Shown one piece after another: positions 7,086-14,160 of a stretch of DNA of 16,840 bases. The notes below the pieces were generated by a model that had not been told where the DNA came from, did not search any database, and worked only from the letters and a program-made list of their open reading frames with translations. The position numbers and the translations under genes are program-made. How positions within the stretch are numbered: position 1 is the first letter of the stretch; every line of letters starts with the position of its first letter. The stretch is from JACDAS01 sp046262415 (lineage in GTDB: Bacteria; Actinomycetota; Thermoleophilia; Gaiellales; Gaiellaceae). The stretch is from positions 1 to 16,840 of the forward strand of contig JBHEMU010000144.1 in assembly GCA_046262415.1 (NCBI GenBank), given 5' to 3'.

Positions 7086-8452
7086 CAGCGACTCCCCTGC
7101 CAGGCGCCGAGCTGGTCGACGAGGTGACGCGGCAGCGCCTTGCCCTTGCGCGGCGCGTTCGTCAGCTCCCGGTAGTCGGCCGCGAGCTCGATGCCCGCCG
7201 CCTGGGCCGCCGCCTGCATCGCCTGCACGGCCGAGGGGTCGGTGAGCACGGCGCGCGTCGGCGTGGTGTCGCCGATGCGATTCGCGTTCCGCAGGCGCAG
7301 CTCCCACGGATCCATGCCGACGACGGTGGCGATCCGGCTCATCTGGAGCTCGACGGCGAAGGAGACGGCGTCGAGGCCGAAACCCCGCCCGAGACTCGTC
7401 GGGACGTGGTTCGTCCAGACGACGTAGGCGTTGAAGGCCGCGTTCGGGATCGTGTACGCCCCGCCGAGGTGGAAGGCGTGCTTGGTCGCGCCGTAGGCGG
7501 AGAAGCGCGTGTAGGCGCCGGCATCGTGGAGCGTCAGCGCCCGGCGCCCGAGGATCCAGCCGTCCTTCGAGACCGCGTCGGCGAGCTCGACGTGCCAGGC
7601 GGCGCTCGTCGACGAGCAGAGGAACTCCTCCTCCCGGGTCCAGCGCCATTTCACCGGCCGCCGCGCCTTGAGCGCGAGCAGGGCGGCGATCGTGTCGGCC
7701 GCCGTGTCCACCTTGCCGCCGAAGCCGCCGCCGACCGTGCCGCCGACGAACTGGAGCCTGTTCAGCGGCACGCCCAGGTGGGTGGCGACCACGCCCATCG
7801 AGAAGTACATCGCCTGCGTGCAGGAGTGCACGACCAGCCGGCCGTTCGCCTCCGGGATCGCGAGCGCGACCTGCGTCTCGGCCGGGCAGTGCTCGAGTGA
7901 GGCGGGCCGGTAGACGCCCTGGACGACATGGTCGGCCTTGTCGAAGGCCCAGTCGATGTCGCCCTTGCGCACGCGGCGCTCGGCGTGCGGCTCGTAGACG
8001 AAGACGTTGCCGCCCGGGGTCACCTTCGGCACGTCCGGATCGAAGGCGGCGCGGACGTCCAGGAAGGGCTCGCGCTCGGCGTACGCCACCTCGATCGCCT
8101 CCACCGCCTCCTGCGCGATCTCCTCCGTCTCGGCCGCCACCGCCGCGACCGGCTGCCCCCGGTAGCGCACCTCGTGCTCGGCGAGCAGGGGCTCGTCGGC
8201 GGGGACGCCGAGGGCCGAGAGGTGGCCGACGACGTTGACGGGCACGTCCTGGTGGGTCACGACCGCGTGGACCCCGGGGACGCGCAGGGCCTTCGAGACG
8301 TCCAGCCGCTCGATCTGGGCGGAGTGCACGTCCGAGCGGAGTGCCTTCGCCCAGAGCATGTCGGGGATGCGCACGTCGTCGACGTAGACGGTCTGACCGG
8401 TCACGTGCTGGAGACCGTCGTAGCGGGGCAGCCGCACGCCGACCGAGCTCAT
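7085..8452 (-). CDS. Molybdenum hydroxylase, Mo-binding subunit N-terminal half (separate gene)
   Basis: This 455-residue protein equals the N-terminal part of xanthine dehydrogenase-family Mo subunits. Residues 10-120 (RYDGLQHVTGQTVYVDDV) form the Ald_Xan_dh a/b-hammerhead domain. The first MoCo-binding domain follows with GGTVGGGFGGK (237-247), the cofactor-binding glycine motif, and TSLGRGFGLDAVSFAVE (352-368), where Arg356 aligns with the active-site Arg of the usual YRGFG motif. The usual Pro-Gln after it is replaced by Asp-Ala. The chain stops after PRHLVDQLGAWQGSR, between the two MoCo domains. ATG 8452 overlaps the stop of the iron-sulfur gene as ATGA, with GGAGGG 7 nt before. The hydroxylated substrate (purine, aldehyde or N-heterocycle) cannot be inferred. 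Confidence 0.92.
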   Translation of the reverse strand: MSSVGVRLPRYDGLQHVTGQTVYVDDVRIPDMLWAKALRSDVHSAQIERLDVSKALRVPGVHAVVTHQDVPVNVVGHLSALGVPADEPLLAEHEVRYRGQPVAAVAAETEEIAQEAVEAIEVAYAEREPFLDVRAAFDPDVPKVTPGGNVFVYEPHAERRVRKGDIDWAFDKADHVVQGVYRPASLEHCPAETQVALAIPEANGRLVVHSCTQAMYFSMGVVATHLGVPLNRLQFVGGTVGGGFGGKVDTAADTIAALLALKARRPVKWRWTREEEFLCSSTSAAWHVELADAVSKDGWILGRRALTLHDAGAYTRFSAYGATKHAFHLGGAYTIPNAAFNAYVVWTNHVPTSLGRGFGLDAVSFAVELQMSRIATVVGMDPWELRLRNANRIGDTTPTRAVLTDPSAVQAMQAAAQAAGIELAADYRELTNAPRKGKALPRHLVDQLGAWQGSR

Positions 8453-8940
8453 GCGGGGCCCTCCGGCAGGGTGGGCTCGGCCTCGGGCTGCGCCGCGCGC
8501 GCGGCTGCCAGCACCGCGTCGACGATCTTCGCGTAGCCGGTGCACCGGCAGAAGTGGCCGGCGAGCGCCTCGAGCACGTCGTCGCGCCCGGCATCAGGCT
8601 TGCGTGCGAGCAGGCCCGTGGCGGCCATCATCATCCCCGGCGTGCAGAAGCCGCACTGCGCGGCGTGGCGCTCGTGGAACGCCGCCTGGAGCGGCGAGAG
8701 GCTCCGCGCGTCGCCGATGCCCTCGACCGTGGTCACCGTCGCTCCGTCGATCATGCCGAGCGGCGTCAGGCACGAGCGCCGCGGCTCGCCGTCGATCAGC
8801 ACGGTGCAGGTCCCGCAGCCGCCCTGCTGGCAGCCGACCTTCGGGCCGAGGAGGCCGACCTCCTCGCGCAGGACCGAGAGGAGGGACGTCAGCGGCGGGC
8901 TCGCGAGCTCGTACTCGGCACCGTTGATGACGAGGATCAT
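8449..8940 (-). CDS. Molybdenum hydroxylase [2Fe-2S] subunit
   Basis: This 163-residue protein is the electron-transfer small subunit of the hydroxylase. The N-terminal plant-ferredoxin-like cluster site has Cys37, Cys42, Cys45 and Cys57 (GCQQGGCGTCTVL, then SCLTPLG). The C-terminal four-helix domain binds the second cluster with Cys96, Cys99, Cys131 and Cys133 (QCGFCTPG and FCRCTGY). All eight cysteines are present, so both clusters should form and carry electrons from Mo to FAD. Length is normal for the family. ATG 8940 overlaps the FAD-subunit stop as ATGA, and the downstream Mo gene overlaps again, which points to equimolar coupled synthesis. Confidence 0.96.
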   Translation of the reverse strand: MILVINGAEYELASPPLTSLLSVLREEVGLLGPKVGCQQGGCGTCTVLIDGEPRRSCLTPLGMIDGATVTTVEGIGDARSLSPLQAAFHERHAAQCGFCTPGMMMAATGLLARKPDAGRDDVLEALAGHFCRCTGYAKIVDAVLAAARAAQPEAEPTLPEGPA

Positions 8941-9752
8941 TCGATGGCCTCACGCAGGCGGGCCAGGACTCGCGCGACCAGCAGCGGGAGCATGCGCTCG
9001 CGGTACCACGCCGAGGCGAGCGCGTCGTCGGCGAGCTCGACGTCGCCGAGGGCGTCGCCCGGACGCGCGCCCAGCCCGCCCTGCTCGACCGACCGCAGCC
9101 GCAGCGCATGCGGGCCGGCTCCGGAGCAGGCGACGCGCAGGTCCGAGCCGTTCGCGGTGCAGGTGGCCGCGACGGCGAGAGCCGTGTAGGAGTGGGTGTG
9201 CGGCCGCTCGATCGCCGCCCAGGCGCCGCGGCGGTCCCGCGCCTCGAACTCGACCTCGACCACGAGCCGGGGCCCGTGGTCGGCGACGAGGAAGCGCTCG
9301 ATCGGCTCGGTCCGCTCGCCGCCGGACCCGGCCGAGCGGACGTAGGCGTCGAGCGCGATCAGCGGCGCCTGCAGGTCGCCGCGCGGGAAGCCCCGTCCCG
9401 GGCCGGCGCAGATGTTGCCGCCGAGCGTCGCCTGCGCGCGCACCTCGTAGTCGCCGATGCGGCGCGCGGCGCTGCCGAGCGGCTCTGGGGCCCCGGCGAG
9501 CGCCGCGACAGGCACGGCGGCGCCGATGCGCGTGACCCCGCCCTCCTCGGTCATCTCGTCGAGCCCGGCGCGGCCGAGCATGATCGCCTTCTCCGGCTTG
9601 ACGCGTCCGGCGGCGATCTCGGGCATCAGGATCGTCCCGCCGCCGAGCACCGTGACGCCGCTCCCGTCGCCGAAGGCGGCGATCGCCTCCTCCGGCGAGG
9701 CCGGGACGAGGACCTCCGTCTCTTCGAGCTCTTCGGGCGGGGCGGTGCTCAC
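8937..9752 (-). CDS. Molybdenum hydroxylase FAD-binding subunit
   Basis: This 271-residue protein is the medium (CoxM/CutM-type) flavin subunit that passes electrons from the [2Fe-2S] clusters to an acceptor. FAD pyrophosphate motifs are visible: VTVLGGGTILMPEI (33-46) and ATLGGNICAGPG (108-119). The C-terminal CO-dehydrogenase flavoprotein domain runs to about 270. A run of mild differences from the consensus, such as RGFPRGDLQAP where relatives usually have a PasD-like segment, may alter the flavin pocket. GTG 9752 is chosen because GGAG lies 5 nt upstream and a promoter fits just before it. It is the first gene of the operon FAD-FeS-MoN-MoC. Confidence 0.92.
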   Translation of the reverse strand: MSTAPPEELEETEVLVPASPEEAIAAFGDGSGVTVLGGGTILMPEIAAGRVKPEKAIMLGRAGLDEMTEEGGVTRIGAAVPVAALAGAPEPLGSAARRIGDYEVRAQATLGGNICAGPGRGFPRGDLQAPLIALDAYVRSAGSGGERTEPIERFLVADHGPRLVVEVEFEARDRRGAWAAIERPHTHSYTALAVAATCTANGSDLRVACSGAGPHALRLRSVEQGGLGARPGDALGDVELADDALASAWYRERMLPLLVARVLARLREAIE

Positions 9753-9757
9753 GGCGA

Positions 9758-9792
9758 CTCCGATTTCTATGGGCGCCGCGTGCCGGTGTCAA
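9758..9792 (-). promoter_or_regulatory. Promoter of the molybdenum hydroxylase operon
   Basis: On the minus strand, TTGACA (9792-9787) is a perfect -35, followed after 17 nt by TAGAAA (9769-9764) as -10. Transcription would begin near 9757, leaving only 5-6 nt before the GTG at 9752, so the leader is very short. It lies in the 103-nt divergent gap with the subtilase gene. Confidence 0.6.
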
Positions 9793-9855
9793 ACGCGCGC
9801 CGCCTTCGATAGCGTGCGGAGGCTGATCTTCACCGCGAGCGAGCAGGGGGCCGGG

Positions 9856-11676
9856 ATGAGGTCGATCGTCAGAGGCACTGGAGCGCGCGTCCGGGCGGCT
9901 GCGGCCGTCGTCGCGCTGGCGATCGCAGGGACGGCGGTGATGGCCACGGCCGCGGGCGGCGCCGGATCCGGTGGTGCCGACTGGTCCTCCAAGGTCGACC
10001 CGGGCCTGCTCACCAGGGCCGCCACCGGCCAGACCGAGTTCTTCGTCCACCTGAGGCGGCAGGCCGACGTCGGCGGCGCGTACGCCCTCCGCACGAAGGA
10101 GCAGAAGGGCCGGTTCGTCTACGCGAGGTTGAGGGCGACGGCGAGGGAGACGCAGGGACCGCTCCTGGCGGAGCTGACCCGCCTCGGCGTGCGGCACCGC
10201 GCGTACTGGATCGTCAACGCCGTCTGGGCCGTCGGAGATCTCTCCGACGTCGCCGCGGCCGCCTCGCGACCCGAGGTCGCGCACGTCTATTCGGTCGCCC
10301 GCGGGGGCATCCGGACCGTTGCCGGACGCGCCGGGACCGCGAGCCCGAGGCGAGCCGCCGCCGTCGAGGACAACATCGTCAAGACGCGCGCGCCCATGGT
10401 CTGGGCGCTGGGCTACAAGGGAGCAGGCGTCACCGTCGCCAGCGCGGACACCGGTGTGCTCTGGACGCATCCGGCCCTGAAGGGCAAGTACCGCGGCTGG
10501 GACGGCGCGGTCGCCAACCACGACTACAACTGGCACGACGGAGCCGGGACGAACGCGGACTGTCCGAACGTGGACACCGCTCCCTGCGACGACAACAGTC
10601 ACGGGACGCACACGGTCGGCACGATGGTCGGCGACGACGGCGTCGCGAACCAGATCGGGATGGCTCCGGACGCGAAGTGGATCGGCTGCCACAACATGAA
10701 CGAGGGCGTCGGCACGCCCGCCACCTACCTCGACTGCATGCAGTGGCTGATGGCGCCGACGAAGATCGACGGCTCCGGTCCCGACCCGGCGAAGGCCCCG
10801 CACGTCGTCAACAACTCCTGGGGCTGCCCGCCGTCCGAGGGGTGCCCCGCGCCGATGCTGAAGACGCAGCTGGCGGCGAGCCGCGCGGCCGGCATCTTCT
10901 ACTCCGTCTCCGCCGGCAACGAGGGACCGGCCTGCGACACCGTCGCGTCTCCGCTCGGCAACTACGACATCGCCTTCTCCGTCGGCGCCACCGAGGACCT
11001 GGCCGACGACGAGATCGTGGCCGCGTTCAGCAGCCGCGGGCCCTCCGTGGGCGACACCGCTCCCGACTTGAAGCCGAACGTGGTCGCGCCGGGCACCTCC
11101 GTCCGGTCGAGCATCCTCGCGAACGGCTATGGCAACAAGAGCGGCACGAGCATGGCCGCGCCGCACGTGGCGGGACTCGTGGCCCTGATCATCTCCGCGG
11201 CGCCGACGCTGGCCGGGAACGTCCCGGTCCTCGAGTCCATCCTCCAGCGGACGGCCGTCCCGCTGCCGATGCCGGCGCAACCCTGCGGCGGCGACCTGCC
11301 GAACGAGCGTCCGAACAACACGTGGGGCTTCGGCCGGATCGACGCGTTGGACGCGGTGCAGATGGCGCTCACCGGGCCGACCGCGGTCCGGGTCTCGTCG
11401 TTTGCGGCGCGGAGGATTCCGGCCGGCGTGTCGCTCGCCTGGCGCACCAGCTCGGAGGCCGGCGTGCTTGGCTTCGAGCTCCGGCGTAGCACGGCGAACG
11501 GGCGGTACGTGCAGGTCAACCGCAGGCTGATCCCCGCCAGGGGCTCGGCGGCGGGCGCGGCGTACCGGCACGTCGACGGCGCCGCCCCCGCGCGCGCGTC
11601 CTCCTACCGGGTCGACGCCGTCATGGCCGCGGGCGCCCGCCGCTCCCTCGGCACCGTCCGGGTCCCCGCGCGCTGA
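9856..11676 (+). CDS. Secreted subtilisin-like serine protease (S8, bacillopeptidase F-like)
   Basis: This 606-residue protein has a signal peptide (basic RSIVRGTGARVR, then hydrophobic 14-30, cleavage near ATAAG) and should be exported. Residues 59-145 look like an I9-type inhibitory propeptide. The catalytic domain holds Asp198 (ASADTGV), His249 (DDNSHGTHTVG), the oxyanion Asn355 (SAGNEGP) and Ser432 (SGTSMAAPHVAG). KYRGWDG and NHDYNWHDG between Asp and His match the bacillopeptidase F group. A fibronectin-III-like C-terminal domain, about 510-606 (SLAWRTSSEAGVLGFELRR), recurs in the secreted protein at 13204. ATG 9856 has AGGGGG about 5 nt upstream; an in-frame GTG at 9814 would put extra residues before the signal peptide. 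Role: digestion of external protein, by family knowledge. Confidence 0.93.
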   Translation: MRSIVRGTGARVRAAAAVVALAIAGTAVMATAAGGAGSGGADWSSKVDPGLLTRAATGQTEFFVHLRRQADVGGAYALRTKEQKGRFVYARLRATARETQGPLLAELTRLGVRHRAYWIVNAVWAVGDLSDVAAAASRPEVAHVYSVARGGIRTVAGRAGTASPRRAAAVEDNIVKTRAPMVWALGYKGAGVTVASADTGVLWTHPALKGKYRGWDGAVANHDYNWHDGAGTNADCPNVDTAPCDDNSHGTHTVGTMVGDDGVANQIGMAPDAKWIGCHNMNEGVGTPATYLDCMQWLMAPTKIDGSGPDPAKAPHVVNNSWGCPPSEGCPAPMLKTQLAASRAAGIFYSVSAGNEGPACDTVASPLGNYDIAFSVGATEDLADDEIVAAFSSRGPSVGDTAPDLKPNVVAPGTSVRSSILANGYGNKSGTSMAAPHVAGLVALIISAAPTLAGNVPVLESILQRTAVPLPMPAQPCGGDLPNERPNNTWGFGRIDALDAVQMALTGPTAVRVSSFAARRIPAGVSLAWRTSSEAGVLGFELRRSTANGRYVQVNRRLIPARGSAAGAAYRHVDGAAPARASSYRVDAVMAAGARRSLGTVRVPAR

Positions 11677-12767
11677 AGACCCGCGGGGCGATCTTCCGCG
11701 AGGCAGGGCGGCCCCTGGACCTGGTCGAGCTCGACCTCGACGCCCCGGGGCCGCGCGAGGTGGTCGTGCGGATGGCCGCCGTCGGGATCTGCGGGACCGA
11801 CCTGCACCAGGTCAAGGGAGAGTGGCATCGCCCGACGCCGATGGTGCTCGGACACGAGGGAGCGGGCGTCGTCGAGGAGGTCGGAACAGAGGTCTCTGCG
11901 CTGCGCCCCGGCGACGAGGTCGTGCTGTCGTGGGCGCCCTCCTGCGGCGAGTGCCGCGACTGCGCGCGCGGCCGGCCCGCCGCCTGCGTCCCCCTGCACC
12001 GGGCGATCGGCAACGGCACCCTGGTGGACGGGACGACGGGGATGTCGCTCGGCGGGGAGACCGTGTACAGGGGCACCGCGACCGGCGCCTTCGTGGAGCG
12101 GCTCGTCGTCTCCGAGCGCGTCGCCATGCCGACCGGCGGCGACGTGCCGCTCGAGCACGCGGCGCTGCTCGGCTGCGCCGCGCTGACGGGCGTCGGCGCC
12201 GTTCTCTTCGCGGCGCGGGTCGAGGCCGGGGCCTCCGTCCTCGTCGTCGGGGCCGGCGGCGTGGGTCAGTTCGTCGTGCAGGGAGCGCGGATCGCCGGAG
12301 CGAGCCAGATCGTCTGCATCGACCCGCTGGAGGCGAGGCGGGAGCTCGTGCGGGAGCTCGGCGCGACGCACGTCGCGGCGCCCGAGGAGGCGAAGGGCTT
12401 GCTGCGCGAGGTCGTCCGGGAGGGGGTCGACCACGCGTTTGACGCGGTCGGCGATCCGGCCACGAGCTCCCTCGCGCTGCGGTTCACGCGGAGCGGCGGG
12501 TCGTGCGTGATTGTCGGCCTGCCCGCGACGGGCGCCCGGCTGGATCTGGATCCGGCCGAGTTCAACCGCCGGGAGAAGCGGCTCACCGGGACGATGTACG
12601 GCTCCGAGGACCCCGCCGTGGCGCTGCCGGTGCTGCTCGGCCACGTCCGCGGCGGGCGTCTCGACCTCGCCTCGATCGTGGGGCCGAGTTATCCGCTCGA
12701 ACAGGTGAACGAGGCGATCGAGGCGAGCCTCGCCGGGTCGCCGGGGCGCGTCCTCGTCAGGCCCTGA
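11673..12767 (+). CDS. Zinc-dependent alcohol dehydrogenase, MDR family (CTG start proposed)
   Basis: With a CTG start at 11673 the protein has 364 residues, normal for medium-chain dehydrogenases. It oxidises an alcohol or reduces an aldehyde with a nicotinamide cofactor in the cytoplasm. Catalytic zinc ligands are Cys40 (GICGTD), His61-Glu62 (LGHEGAG) and probably Cys168 (LLGCAALTG). Structural zinc cysteines are 91, 94, 97 and 105. The Rossmann motif is VVGAGGVG (191-198), and class III/NDMA-dependent enzymes look closest. No ATG, GTG or TTG exists before GTG 11760, which would delete 29 residues of the conserved N-terminus (LKTRGAIFREAGRPLDL). The CTG aligns with the usual initiator Met and overlaps the protease stop as CTGA. 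The thioesterase gene overlaps its stop by one base. Confidence 0.88.
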   Translation: MKTRGAIFREAGRPLDLVELDLDAPGPREVVVRMAAVGICGTDLHQVKGEWHRPTPMVLGHEGAGVVEEVGTEVSALRPGDEVVLSWAPSCGECRDCARGRPAACVPLHRAIGNGTLVDGTTGMSLGGETVYRGTATGAFVERLVVSERVAMPTGGDVPLEHAALLGCAALTGVGAVLFAARVEAGASVLVVGAGGVGQFVVQGARIAGASQIVCIDPLEARRELVRELGATHVAAPEEAKGLLREVVREGVDHAFDAVGDPATSSLALRFTRSGGSCVIVGLPATGARLDLDPAEFNRREKRLTGTMYGSEDPAVALPVLLGHVRGGRLDLASIVGPSYPLEQVNEAIEASLAGSPGRVLVRP

Positions 12768-13156
12768 TGGCGGCCGAGCACGTCGAGCGCCGTCGAGTCT
12801 CCTGGATCGACACGGACGCCGGCGGCAGGATCCACTTCACGGCCGCGTTCCGGTGGGCCGAAGCGGCCGAGACCGAGCTGATGCGTGCCGCCGGTCTGCT
12901 CGACCGTGAGTGGGCCGACTACCCGCGTCGCCACGTCGAGGCGGACTACCGGCGCGTGCTGGTCTTCGACGACGAGATCGACGTGCGCATCCGCGCCGAC
13001 CGGCTCGGCGCCACCTCGATCACCTACGCGTGGACGGTCGCGCGCGGAGGCGAGATCTGTATCGAGGGACGCCACACGGTCGTCCACGTCGACCGCGAGG
13101 GCCGGCCGGCCGCGCTCCCGGAGCGGGTGCGGGCGGCGTTTGCCGCCGGGCGATAA
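12767..13156 (+). CDS. Hotdog-fold acyl-CoA thioesterase (4HBT-like)
   Basis: This 129-residue protein has the length of a single hotdog domain. SWIDTDAGGRIHFTAAFRWAE (12-32) matches the 4-hydroxybenzoyl-CoA thioesterase motif, and Asp17 aligns with that enzyme's catalytic Asp. Family members hydrolyse acyl- or aroyl-CoA thioesters as tetramers. ATG 12767 shares its A with the dehydrogenase stop (TGATG), so the two are probably translated together, and they might act on an aldehyde/acyl pair. The substrate is unknown. Confidence 0.88.
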   Translation: MAAEHVERRRVSWIDTDAGGRIHFTAAFRWAEAAETELMRAAGLLDREWADYPRRHVEADYRRVLVFDDEIDVRIRADRLGATSITYAWTVARGGEICIEGRHTVVHVDREGRPAALPERVRAAFAAGR

Positions 13157-13203
13157 CGGGGACCCGCTCGCCTGACTACTTACCGACGACTGGGGGGCAA
13201 ACG

Positions 13204-14112
13204 ATGAGGCTTTCACGTACCCGGGCACGCATGCTCGTGACCGGAGCCGCCGCCGCGCTGGGGCTCACCTTCGTGCTCGCCGCCTCCGCGGCGACGTACT
13301 CGAATCCGAGCCCGCTCGTGATCCCGGACGCGACCGGCTTCAACCCGGTGACGCCGGGGCAGGTGGCGTCGAACATCCAGGTCACCGAGGCGTCCACGGT
13401 CACCAGCGTCACGGTGACGATTCAGGACCTGATGCACGAGGTCCCGGACGACCTCGACATCGTGCTGGCGAACCCGAGCAACACCAGGGTCGTGCTCATG
13501 TCCGACGCCGGCGGCACGGACCCGATTCAGACGAACACCGACCTCAGGTTCCAGGCCGGCGGCGCGACGCTCCCGGACGAGTCCCTGATCGCCGAGGGGA
13601 CGTACCAGCCGGCCAACTACGGGAAGTCCCAGGACCCGTTCTGCGGGGCCGAGACCGACCCGACCGGCACCTTCACCACCAACCTCGCCACGTTCAACGG
13701 CCAGCCGGCCCAGGGAACCTGGACGCTGACCGTCCAGGACGACTGCCAGGGCTTCACGGGCCGGATCGGCGGCGGCTGGTGTCTCGTGATCAACACGAGC
13801 TCGGGCCCCTGCGCCGGCCCGACCGCCGCCTTCCTGAAGGCGTTCGGCGCCGCCCGGACGAGCCGGGGCGTCAGGCTCAGCTGGCGCACGGCGCAGGAGA
13901 CGGACGTCGTCGGCTTCGACGTCTACCGCTCGCGCGGAGGCCGGCTGGCGAAGGTGAACCGCACCCTGGTCCCCGCCAGGCACGCCGGCGCCGCGCGCGG
14001 AGCGACCTACGGGCTCCTGGACCGCAGCGCCGCCCGAGGCCGGTCGACGTACCGCCTCGAGGTCCTGAAGGCCGACGGCTCGCGCGTATTCGCCGGGGTC
14101 GCCACCACCTGA
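13204..14112 (+). CDS. Secreted P-domain-like protein with C-terminal FnIII-like domain
   Basis: This 302-residue protein begins with a signal peptide (SRTRARM, hydrophobic 11-29, cleavage near ASA-AT). Residues 36-197 look like the P (Homo B) domain of proprotein convertases: DDLDIVLANPSNTRVVLMS (82-100) and GTWTLTVQDDCQGFTGRIGG (171-190) are typical. Four cysteines (147, 181, 193, 203) could form disulfides outside the cell. The C-terminal part, 213-300, with VRLSWRTAQETDVVGFDVYRS and VNRTLVPARH, closely matches the end of the subtilase at 9856. No catalytic domain is present. ATG 13204 has GGGGGG about 7 nt upstream. It may bind protein or sugar, or aid the protease; that is inference. Confidence 0.85.
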   Translation: MRLSRTRARMLVTGAAAALGLTFVLAASAATYSNPSPLVIPDATGFNPVTPGQVASNIQVTEASTVTSVTVTIQDLMHEVPDDLDIVLANPSNTRVVLMSDAGGTDPIQTNTDLRFQAGGATLPDESLIAEGTYQPANYGKSQDPFCGAETDPTGTFTTNLATFNGQPAQGTWTLTVQDDCQGFTGRIGGGWCLVINTSSGPCAGPTAAFLKAFGAARTSRGVRLSWRTAQETDVVGFDVYRSRGGRLAKVNRTLVPARHAGAARGATYGLLDRSAARGRSTYRLEVLKADGSRVFAGVATT

Positions 14113-14117
14113 CGCTC

Positions 14118-14160
14118 GCGCGGGCTCGCGCCGGTCTACGCGGCCGGCGCGAGCCCGCGC
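14118..14160. terminator. Bidirectional terminator hairpin between convergent genes
   Basis: Two 17-nt arms (14118-14134 and 14144-14160) are perfectly complementary around a 9-nt loop. The stop codon of the carboxypeptidase gene (14136-14138) is inside the loop, and one arm encodes its last residues. The P-domain gene ends 6 nt before the other arm, so one structure could end both transcripts. Confidence 0.7.

Noticed and set aside
7080..7090. Frameshift splitting the Mo subunit
   Set aside because: Each half has its own well-placed Shine-Dalgarno and start, and the overlap is the same kind used at neighbouring junctions, so two real genes are more likely. A sequencing error cannot be fully excluded.
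9787..9815. Promoter for the protease using TGTCAA and TAGCGT (17-nt spacer)
   Set aside because: TAGCGT is an acceptable -10, but TGTCAA is a poor -35 and coincides with the perfect opposite-strand TTGACA. It is too weak to annotate.
8950..11571. 873-residue minus-strand open frame across the FAD gene and the protease
   Set aside because: It runs antisense to the subtilase and off-frame in the FAD gene, with low-complexity Arg/Gly-rich sequence.
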